Below are positions 1-5,411 of a stretch of 6,636 nt of DNA, piece after piece (the stretch's first letter is position 1; every line of letters begins with the position of its first letter). The position numbers and the translations under genes were made by a program. The stretch covers positions 1-6,636 of the forward strand of contig CAMLFP010000309.1 in assembly GCA_946479335.1 (NCBI GenBank), given 5' to 3'. The stretch is from an uncultured Archangium sp. Its GTDB lineage: Bacteria > Myxococcota > Myxococcia > Myxococcales > Myxococcaceae. The notes beneath the pieces were generated by a model that was not told where the DNA came from, searched no databases, and saw nothing but the letters and a program-made list of their open reading frames with translations.

Positions 1-821
1 GTCTCGACGTCACCCGGCAGCGAGGAGATGGACTTCTTCTCCGCGTCGTTGAGCGGCTTCACCTTCTCGAGGATGCCGGGGATGGCGATGGTGCCGTCGG
101 CGTGGGTGAGGCTCGCCAGCATCTTGCTGAGCGCCATCACCGGGTCGGGCACCGGGCCGCCCCACATGCCGGAGTGCAGCGACTGCTTGAGCGCGCGCAC
201 CTCGACGTCGACGGTGACGAGCCCGCGCAGCGCGGTGGTGATCGACGGCAGGCCGGTCTCGAAGTTCGAGGTGTCGGTCAGCACGATGGCGTCGGCCGAG
301 AGCATCTTGCGGTGCGCCTGCAGGAACGCGGTGAGGTGCTCGGAGCCCACCTCCTCTTCGCCCTCGATGACGACCTTCACGTTGAGCGGCAGCGGCGAGC
401 CGCTCTTGAGCCACGACTCGACGGCGCTGGTGTGCACCACGATGCCGGCCTTGTCGTCGGCGGCGCCGCGCGCGTACAGGCGGCCGTCACGCTCGGTGGG
501 CTCGAAGGGCGGCGACTTCCACGCGGCTTCGTCACCGGCGGGCTGCACGTCGTGGTGCGCGTAGAGCAGCAGCGTGGGCTTGCCCGGCGCCTTGAGCACC
601 TCGCCGTAGACGTAGGGGTGTGCGCCGTCGATCTCCAGCAACTGCACGTTGTCGAAGCCGCGTTTTTTGAGCAGCTCGGCGGTGGCCTCGGCGCTCTTGC
701 GCACGTTCTTCGGGTCGAAGCCGTCGAACGACACGCTGGGGATGCGCACCAGCGACTTGAGATCTTCGAGGTACGCGGTCTTGTTCGCGGCGAAATGGGC
801 GAGGGCTTTGTCGAGGGACAT
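1..821 (-). CDS. M20-family (carnosinase-like) dipeptidase, C-terminus cut off by window edge
   Basis: This is a cytosolic-type dizinc peptidase of family M20, in the group that hydrolyses dipeptides or similar small amides. I translated it by hand because it has no stop inside the window: 273 codons are present, roughly 60% of the usual 450-470 residues. The first metal-site motif YAHHDVQPA (residues 87-95) supplies metal ligand H89 and D91. GAADDKAG (119-126) supplies bridging D122. EGEEEVGS (153-160) supplies catalytic base E156 and metal ligand E157. D183 in LTDTSNF fits the next ligand. The lid-domain motif SLHSGMWGG (214-222) with H216 is typical of the carnosinase/CNDP-like branch. The last metal-binding histidine would lie beyond position 1. 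The ATG at 821 is the first start after an in-frame TGA at 831-833, and the N-terminus (helix, then LVRIPSVS) is normal for the family. No Shine-Dalgarno sequence is visible, so translation may depend on the upstream gene, which ends 27 bases earlier. There is no signal peptide. The family is certain enough; the substrate cannot be told. Confidence 0.93.
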   Translation of the reverse strand, partial: MSLDKALAHFAANKTAYLEDLKSLVRIPSVSFDGFDPKNVRKSAEATAELLKKRGFDNVQLLEIDGAHPYVYGEVLKAPGKPTLLLYAHHDVQPAGDEAAWKSPPFEPTERDGRLYARGAADDKAGIVVHTSAVESWLKSGSPLPLNVKVVIEGEEEVGSEHLTAFLQAHRKMLSADAIVLTDTSNFETGLPSITTALRGLVTVDVEVRALKQSLHSGMWGGPVPDPVMALSKMLASLTHADGTIAIPGILEKVKPLNDAEKKSISSLPGDVE

Positions 822-848
822 GCCGGAGGTTCAACACCAGCGAGGCGG

Positions 849-1925
849 CTACTTCCAGCCGATTTCCTTCGCGGTGACCTCGCCCACGCGCACCTCGTCG
901 AGCGTCTCGGGCACGCGCCCCTCCGTCTCGCGCAGCGGCACCTCGCCCACCATCACCTCCGCGAAGCGCTGCGGGAAGCCAGCGTCAGGCTCCACGATGC
1001 CGCGCGGCAACGCGTGCCCGTTCTCGTCGTAGCCATCGCGCGCGCCCAGCAGGTGCATCACCTCGTGCGCGACGGCGATGAGCTCCAGCGTCACCTTCGT
1101 GTCGCCGAGGGTCCCATCGACCAGGCCGACCGAGCCGCTGGCTTCACCCACGCCCTCCACGCGATGCGCGCCGTGCGGCCGCAGCGCGACGATGACGCGG
1201 ACATCGCCGGTGCTGGGCGCGAGCGCCTCGAGCTGTGAACGGAAATCGAGCGCGGCCCGGGCGTCCGCCAACCATTCGCCGGTGCTCGTTGGAGGGCTCG
1301 GCGCCTCCGCGACGACGACCTGCGGCGCCAGCGTCACCGTCACGGGCACCTCCAGCTTCACGTGGTTGCGCGCGGCTTCCGCGGTGAACCAGTGCTCCAG
1401 ACGCGTCGCTCCGTCAGCCCACGCCTGCAGCTCGTCGGCGCCCACCGGCTGCGGGCAGACCAGCACCACCGTCACCTTCAGCGGCCGCAGCCACGAGTGT
1501 CGCGACGCCTGCGCGCGCTGCTTCGCGAACGCAAAGGCGCCGACGCCACCGAGCACCAGCAGCAGCACCGCCACGCGGAGACGCTTCCACCGGCGCGCGC
1601 GCTCCGCCGACGCCGCGCACGCGTGACACAACGGCTGGCACAGCGGGCACACCGACTTCCGGCAGCGCTCGCACTGCGCGTCGTTGGTGAGCGACGGGTG
1701 CGACTCGCAACGCCCTGCGCTGGCCGGCGCGTTCACCAGCTCGGCCGCGACGTGGAGTTGACCCAATGACTGCACCAGCGACGCGGCAGCTTCGGGAGAA
1801 AAGTCGCACGGCAACACCACCGGCGCGCGCAGGAGCAGCAGCACCTCTCGCGGCGTGACCCGCATCGCGCGGCTCAGCGCCAGCGCGACAGACATCGAAT
1901 CACTCGCGGCGACGCGCAGGCGCAT
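849..1925 (-). CDS. Membrane-anchored mosaic protein: L7/L12-like domain, B-box-like zinc finger, TM helix, metzincin-like peptidase domain
   Basis: The 358-residue product has four parts. Residues 1-64 follow the alternating pattern of the ribosomal L7/L12 C-terminal fold (strand, helix with SRAMRVTPREVLLLLRA, proline, helix FSPEAAASLVQSL, strand HVAAELV), but without the lysines that L12 uses to bind translation factors. Residues 73-103 form a B-box-like cluster: C73-x2-H76-x8-C85-x2-C88-x4-C93-x2-C96-x3-C100, H101, C103. Residues 117-134 are one hydrophobic helix. The rest (about 148-358) begins with strand KVTVVLVC and contains HEVMHLLGARD at 287-297, matching the metzincin zinc signature HExxHxxGxxD with Asp as third ligand, as in snapalysin; M325 could be the Met-turn. 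Basic residues flank the helix on both sides, so topology is not settled. I infer the Cys-rich part is cytoplasmic and the peptidase domain outside. The ATG at 1925 has GAAGG at 1930-1934, a rather short 4 bases upstream. I do not recognise a named gene. Proteolytic activity is likely but unproven. Confidence 0.82.
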   Translation of the reverse strand: MRLRVAASDSMSVALALSRAMRVTPREVLLLLRAPVVLPCDFSPEAAASLVQSLGQLHVAAELVNAPASAGRCESHPSLTNDAQCERCRKSVCPLCQPLCHACAASAERARRWKRLRVAVLLLVLGGVGAFAFAKQRAQASRHSWLRPLKVTVVLVCPQPVGADELQAWADGATRLEHWFTAEAARNHVKLEVPVTVTLAPQVVVAEAPSPPTSTGEWLADARAALDFRSQLEALAPSTGDVRVIVALRPHGAHRVEGVGEASGSVGLVDGTLGDTKVTLELIAVAHEVMHLLGARDGYDENGHALPRGIVEPDAGFPQRFAEVMVGEVPLRETEGRVPETLDEVRVGEVTAKEIGWK

Positions 1926-1979
1926 GGGGCCTTCGGAGTGTACGTGTTTCAGCCCCGATGCCGTCGAGCACTCTGACCG

Positions 1980-2702
1980 TCACGCCAGCTTGCGCATGAA
2001 CGCGCGCGCGAAGGCGTACGCATCGCCGGGCCAGCGGGCGGAGACGTAGTTGCCGTCTTCGACGACGAAGGTGGGGCGGTCGTCGTGATCCGTGCCGCGC
2101 TTCGTCAGCTCCGTCGGCCCGCGGATGAACTCGCCCTTCGGGCCGAGCGCGGCGCGGATCTCGGCTTCGACGTATTGCGGGTACGTGCGGTAGTAGCGGC
2201 CACGTCGCCACGCGGTGAGGAAGTACGCCGTGCGCTCCATGTACGCAGGCAGGCACGTCGTCTTGCGGCCCACCAGCGCCCCGGAGCGCGCGGCGACCAG
2301 CGGGCCGTGACAGATGGCGCCGACCGGCTTCCCGGTCTCGAAGAACGCGCGGACCTTCTGCTGCAGCACCTCGCTGCCCAGGTACTGCTTCATGCCGGGC
2401 GCGTGCCCGCCGGGGAGCACGAGCCCATCGAACGCACCGACGTCCACCTCGCTCCATGACGTCGGCGCGCGGAACTCCGGCGACGCGAGCAGCTCTGCGT
2501 AGAACGCCTTCGGCTCCGGCTCGGCGCCGAGCTGGCCGAAGAGCACGCCGGTGAGTAGCAGCGGATCGGCAGCGGGCGTCTTGTCGCCCCGCTCGGTGGT
2601 GAACACCACGCGATGGCCGGCGCGCGTGAGCAGCTTCCACGGCACCGCGACCTCGGTGACGTCGAAGTCGGTATCAGGCAGCGGCATCCAGATGGTGGCC
2701 AT
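1980..2702 (-). CDS. DJ-1/PfpI superfamily protein, Hsp31-like (type 1 glutamine amidotransferase-like fold)
   Basis: The 240-residue protein has the class I glutamine-amidotransferase-like fold. Members include Hsp31/glyoxalase III chaperones, DJ-1 deglycases and PfpI proteases. The key parts are visible: conserved glutamate E17 in FDVTEVAVPW, the oxyanion-region loop LPGGHAPG (96-103), and the nucleophile elbow GAICHGP (128-134) with C131 followed by H132. The C-terminal segment EDGNYVSARWPGDAYAFA (216-233) is the usual last strand and helix of the fold. The PGGH signature and the insertion around residues 40-85 are closer to Hsp31-like proteins than to short PfpI proteins. There is no signal peptide, so it is probably cytosolic. 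The ATG at 2702 is chosen because the first beta strand (TIWMPLP) needs it; Met6 is a poorer alternative. No clear Shine-Dalgarno sequence is visible. The gene lies 61 bases after the MaoC-family gene and 54 bases before the mosaic metallopeptidase gene. A role in removing methylglyoxal or repairing glycated or stressed proteins is family knowledge; the actual reaction here is unknown. Confidence 0.9.
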   Translation of the reverse strand: MATIWMPLPDTDFDVTEVAVPWKLLTRAGHRVVFTTERGDKTPAADPLLLTGVLFGQLGAEPEPKAFYAELLASPEFRAPTSWSEVDVGAFDGLVLPGGHAPGMKQYLGSEVLQQKVRAFFETGKPVGAICHGPLVAARSGALVGRKTTCLPAYMERTAYFLTAWRRGRYYRTYPQYVEAEIRAALGPKGEFIRGPTELTKRGTDHDDRPTFVVEDGNYVSARWPGDAYAFARAFMRKLA

Positions 2703-2763
2703 GAAGCGCCAGTCTCAACGATGCGTGGAGCGCCCGACAAGACGTGGTTTCACGGGCACGCCA

Positions 2764-3588
2764 TCAGCCGCGCGTGCATCGCCCCGTGAGGTGCGGCTTT
2801 TCGCGCGCCGCATCGAGCAACGTGAACGCCTCGCCGTCGAGCTCGAGCACCAGCTTCGCGGGGAGGAACACCGGCAGCTTGAACTGCACCTCGAGCACAC
2901 CCGGGCCTTCCGCGGGGAACTCGGCGGCGCAGCGCGCGAGGCTCCACATGCCGTGCGCGATGGCGCGCTTGAAGCCGAACAGCTTCGCGGTGAGGTTGGT
3001 GAGGTGGATCGGGTTCACGTCGCCCGCGTGCGGCCCATAGCGACGCCCGAGGCCCGCCGGCGCGTCGAAGGTGACCGACTGCGCTGCTGGCGGCCGCGCT
3101 TCTTTCTCCCTCGTCTTGTTGCCGCCCGCGCGTTTGCCCCGCGCGAGGAACGTCATCGTCTCGCGCCACGGCACTGCGCTCCCGTCGCGCCACTCGGTGT
3201 GGAGGTCGAACTCCTGCCCGCGCTCCGTCTCGCGATGCCCTTCGAGCCACGCGAAGAGCTCGCCGCTGGTGGGCAACGGCGCCGTCTGCTCGATGCGGTT
3301 GGCGACGTGCACCAGCCCCAGCAACCGCACGGGGAACTCGCGCGACGCGAGCATCGCGAGGTGCAGCCCGCTCGCCAGCACATGCGGGTACGTGGTGGGG
3401 ACTCCGCCGGACTTCCAGCCACACAACGCGCGGTACGTCGCGAGATGCGCGTCGTCGATGCGTACGTTCTTCAGTGCGCCCTCGATGCGCGGCACGCTCG
3501 CGCCGTCACGCAGCCGCGCCGGCTTTCGCGCCGCGACGATGCGGGGGTAGAGCGACCACAGCGACGGTGTCTTCTGGAATTCGAGCAT
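2764..3588 (-). CDS. MaoC-family double-hotdog dehydratase/enoyl-thioester hydratase
   Basis: The 274-residue product looks like two fused hotdog folds, as in R-specific enoyl-CoA hydratases and related acyl dehydratases acting on CoA or ACP thioesters. The catalytic half is C-terminal: YGPHAGDVNPIH (184-195) gives the hydratase-2 signature with catalytic D190, N192 and H195, followed by GFKRAIAHGMWS (205-216), the usual continuation that lines the active site. The N-terminal half (about 40-150) has the PTTYPHVLASGLHLAML segment and GLVHVANRIEQTAPL (91-105), characteristic of the non-catalytic partner domain. The residue before the GD pair is Ala188, where Ser is common, a mild departure. The start codon overlaps the rsmA stop by one base, so translation is probably coupled to rsmA. 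No independent Shine-Dalgarno sequence is evident. The substrate (fatty acid, polyketide or degradation intermediate) cannot be read from sequence, and no other fatty-acid gene lies in the window. Confidence 0.92.
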   Translation of the reverse strand: MLEFQKTPSLWSLYPRIVAARKPARLRDGASVPRIEGALKNVRIDDAHLATYRALCGWKSGGVPTTYPHVLASGLHLAMLASREFPVRLLGLVHVANRIEQTAPLPTSGELFAWLEGHRETERGQEFDLHTEWRDGSAVPWRETMTFLARGKRAGGNKTREKEARPPAAQSVTFDAPAGLGRRYGPHAGDVNPIHLTNLTAKLFGFKRAIAHGMWSLARCAAEFPAEGPGVLEVQFKLPVFLPAKLVLELDGEAFTLLDAAREKPHLTGRCTRG

Positions 3589-3590
3589 CA
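3586..3590 (-). other. TGATG stop/start overlap between rsmA and the MaoC-family gene
   Basis: The TGA stop of rsmA (3590-3588) and the ATG of the MaoC-family gene (3588-3586) share one base. With no good Shine-Dalgarno sequence of its own just upstream, the MaoC-family gene is likely translated by terminating ribosomes that restart, which would link its output to that of rsmA. Confidence 0.85.
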
Positions 3591-4394
3591 GCCCAGCGCG
3601 CGCTCGATGGCCGCGAACTCTTCGACCGAGAGCGTCTCCGCGCGACGTGAGCCATCGATGCCCGCACGCTCCAGTACGCCTTCCCAGTGGAGCGTCTTGT
3701 CACTCTTGAGCGAGTTCGAGAGCGTCTTGCGGCGCTGCGCGAAGCCCGCCTTCACCACCTTGCGGAAGCGCAGCTCGTCTTTCACCTCGGCGCGCGGCTT
3801 CTCGAGGCGCGTGAGCTTCAGCACCGCCGAGTCGACCTTCGGAGGCGGGTGGAACAGGTGCGCGGGCACGTCGAAGACGTTCTCCACGCGGAAGCGCAGG
3901 CCCAGCATCACCGTAAGGATGCCATAGTCGCGATTGCCCGGCTCGGCGGCGAGGCGATCGACGACCTCCTTCTGCAGCGTGAAGACCGCGCGCGGCACGT
4001 GATCGACCTGGTCCAACACCTCGAAGAGGATCGGCGACGACAGGTGGTACGGGAGGTTGCCGACGACCACCACCTGCTCGGCGTTGGCGACCTTCGCGAA
4101 GTCGGTCTCCGCGGCGTTGCCCTCGACGACGGTGAGCCCCTCGAACTTCTGCTCGTTGAGCGCGCGCACCATGTCGCGATCGCGCTCCACGGCAGTGACC
4201 TTCGCGCCGCTCGCGAGCAGGTAGTGCGTGAGGTGCCCGAGGCCCGGCCCGAGCTCGACGCAGGGCTCGCCCGGCCGCAGCAGCGCCTCTTCGGCGATGC
4301 GCTCCAGCACCCCCTCGTCAGAGAGGAAGTTCTGACCCCAGCTGTGCTTCGGCGAGAGGCCGAGCCGCTTCAAGATGTCGCGCGGGTGATCCAT
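3588..4394 (-). CDS. rsmA: 16S rRNA dimethyladenosine transferase RsmA (KsgA)
   Basis: RsmA uses S-adenosylmethionine to add two methyl groups to each of two adjacent adenines (A1518 and A1519 in E. coli numbering) in the 3'-terminal hairpin of 16S rRNA during late 30S assembly, in the cytosol. The 268-residue length is standard. All family landmarks are present: GQNFL at 20-24, the SAM-binding loop ELGPGLG at 47-53, acidic E70 closing the second strand, the catalytic NLPY motif at 113-116, HPPPKVDS at 182-189, and the basic C-terminal segment FAQRRKTLSNSL at 218-229. The ATG at 4394 is well placed: GGGAG lies at 4401-4405 with a 6-base spacer inside the end of tsaD, and the tsaD stop is one base upstream (TGAAATG). 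The stop overlaps the next gene as TGATG. The protein appears intact. Loss of this enzyme is known to give kasugamycin resistance in other bacteria. Confidence 0.98.
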   Translation of the reverse strand: MDHPRDILKRLGLSPKHSWGQNFLSDEGVLERIAEEALLRPGEPCVELGPGLGHLTHYLLASGAKVTAVERDRDMVRALNEQKFEGLTVVEGNAAETDFAKVANAEQVVVVGNLPYHLSSPILFEVLDQVDHVPRAVFTLQKEVVDRLAAEPGNRDYGILTVMLGLRFRVENVFDVPAHLFHPPPKVDSAVLKLTRLEKPRAEVKDELRFRKVVKAGFAQRRKTLSNSLKSDKTLHWEGVLERAGIDGSRRAETLSVEEFAAIERALG

Positions 4395-4395
4395 T

Positions 4396-5400
4396 TCACG
4401 CTCCCAGACGCCACGAGGGGTCGGAGTTCAACGAGAAGTCAGCGCGCACGCCGCGCTTGAAGGCCTCGGTGCCGGCCACGGCGATCATCGCGCCGTTGTC
4501 GGTGCACAGCCGCTTGGGAGGCAGGTACAGCTTCACCCTCGCCTGCTTCGCGCGCTCTTCAGCGAGCGACCGCAGCCGCGAGTTCGCCGCCACGCCGCCG
4601 CAGATGACGAGCTGCTTCGCGCCGACCTTCTTCGCGCCGAGGATCAACTTCTTCGTCAGCGCGTCGGCCACCGCTTCTTGAAACGACGCGCAGAGATCCG
4701 CCAGCGCCTGCCCCGTCGGCACGCCGTGCTCGCGCACGTGGTTCAGCACCGCCGTCTTGAGGCCCGAGAAGCTCCAGTCGAGGATGTCGTCGCCCCGCAA
4801 GGCGCGCGGGAAGCGGATGGCCTTCGGGTCACCCTGCTGCGCGAGCTCATCGATGGGCTGCCCGCCCGGGTACGGCAGGCCCAACAGCCGCGCGACCTTG
4901 TCGTACGCCTCGCCGGCCGCGTCATCGCGTGTGGTGCCCAGCCGCTGGTACGTGCCGAACGCAGGCACGTCGTAGAGCGTGGTGTGCCCGCCCGAGACGA
5001 CCAGGCCGAGAAACGGAGGCTCCGGCGCGTCGGCCGCGAGGCGGATCGCCAGCAGGTGCCCTTCGAGGTGGTTCACGCCGACGAGTGGAACGCCCGACGC
5101 CAGCGACAACGACTTCGCCACCTGCAGGCCCACCAGCAGCGCGCCCTGCAACCCGGGCCCGCTCGTCACCGCGATGCAGTCGAGGTCGCTCAGCGTCTTC
5201 CCCGCGCGGTTCAGCGCCTCGTCGATGACCGGCATCACCTGCAGCACGTGGTTGCGGCTCGCCAGCTCGGGGATGACGCCGCCCCACCGCCGGTGGATGT
5301 CGATCTGCGTCGACACCACGTCGGAGAGCGCGACCCGGCCGTCTTGAACGACCGACGCCGCCGTCTCGTCACATGACGTCTCGATGCCGAGGCACAACAT
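4396..5400 (-). CDS. tsaD: tRNA N6-threonylcarbamoyladenosine (t6A) transferase subunit TsaD
   Basis: TsaD (older names Gcp, YgjD) transfers the threonylcarbamoyl group from threonylcarbamoyl-AMP to A37 of tRNAs that read ANN codons, working in the cytosol with TsaB and TsaE. None of those partners, nor TsaC, is in this window. The 334-residue length is normal for the bacterial protein. The ASKHA-fold landmarks are clear: ETSCDET at 7-13, the metal-binding NHLEGH with H111 and H115, VSGGHT at 135-140, DDAAGEAYDKVAR at 159-171, GGVAAN at 268-273, and the third metal ligand D301 in CTDNGAM. The ATG at 5400 places the ETSCDET motif at the expected distance from the N-terminus and has AAAGGG 5 bases upstream, abutting the stop of the TPR gene. 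Its end is one base from the rsmA start, so the two are surely co-transcribed. Nothing looks damaged. The gene is essential or nearly so in many bacteria. Confidence 0.98.
   Translation of the reverse strand: MLCLGIETSCDETAASVVQDGRVALSDVVSTQIDIHRRWGGVIPELASRNHVLQVMPVIDEALNRAGKTLSDLDCIAVTSGPGLQGALLVGLQVAKSLSLASGVPLVGVNHLEGHLLAIRLAADAPEPPFLGLVVSGGHTTLYDVPAFGTYQRLGTTRDDAAGEAYDKVARLLGLPYPGGQPIDELAQQGDPKAIRFPRALRGDDILDWSFSGLKTAVLNHVREHGVPTGQALADLCASFQEAVADALTKKLILGAKKVGAKQLVICGGVAANSRLRSLAEERAKQARVKLYLPPKRLCTDNGAMIAVAGTEAFKRGVRADFSLNSDPSWRLGA
4401..4405 (-). promoter_or_regulatory. Ribosome binding site of rsmA inside the tsaD 3' end
   Basis: GGGAG on the minus strand lies 6 bases before the rsmA ATG and within the last codons of tsaD. 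It is the clearest Shine-Dalgarno match in the window and fixes the rsmA start at 4394. Confidence 0.8.
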
Positions 5401-5405
5401 GCGAA

Positions 5406-5411
5406 CCCTTT
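5406..5411 (-). promoter_or_regulatory. Ribosome binding site of tsaD, overlapping the upstream stop codon
   Basis: On the minus strand the sequence reads TAAAGGGTTCGCATG. The AAAGGG begins within the TAA stop of the TPR gene and sits 5 bases before the tsaD ATG. This supports the chosen tsaD start and suggests that ribosomes finishing the TPR gene feed tsaD. Confidence 0.8.

Noticed and set aside
102..1238. Long plus-strand open frame of 378 codons
   Set aside because: It is antisense to the M20 dipeptidase and mosaic metallopeptidase genes, whose motifs are unmistakable, and its product is a low-complexity His/Arg/Leu-rich shadow.
849..1925. Gluzincin alternative for the HExxH domain
   Set aside because: No glutamate lies at the usual 18-20 residue distance after the second His in a suitable motif, whereas GxxD directly follows HExxH as in metzincins with an Asp ligand.
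1926..1979. 54-base gap between the PfpI-like and mosaic peptidase genes checked for a promoter, small gene or hairpin
   Set aside because: No convincing -35/-10 pair, stem with T tract, or small open frame with a ribosome binding site was visible. Only the weak GAAGG before the ATG at 1925 stands out.
2703..2763. Possible terminator or promoter in the 61-base gap before the PfpI-like gene
   Set aside because: A GCCCG/CGGGC pairing exists but its loop is about 16 bases with no T run after it. A TTGTCG / TTGAGA pair at 16-base spacing is too poor a -10 match to call a promoter.
2551..3927. Long plus-strand open frame of 458 codons
   Set aside because: It lies opposite the clearly homologous PfpI-like, MaoC and rsmA genes. 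Its translation is Arg/His/Gln/Ala-rich with no recognisable domain, as expected for an antisense frame in GC-rich DNA.
3687..4460. Plus-strand open frame of 257 codons
   Set aside because: It is antisense to rsmA and has the same Arg/His/Leu/Glu-rich shadow composition; no motif or ribosome binding site supports it.
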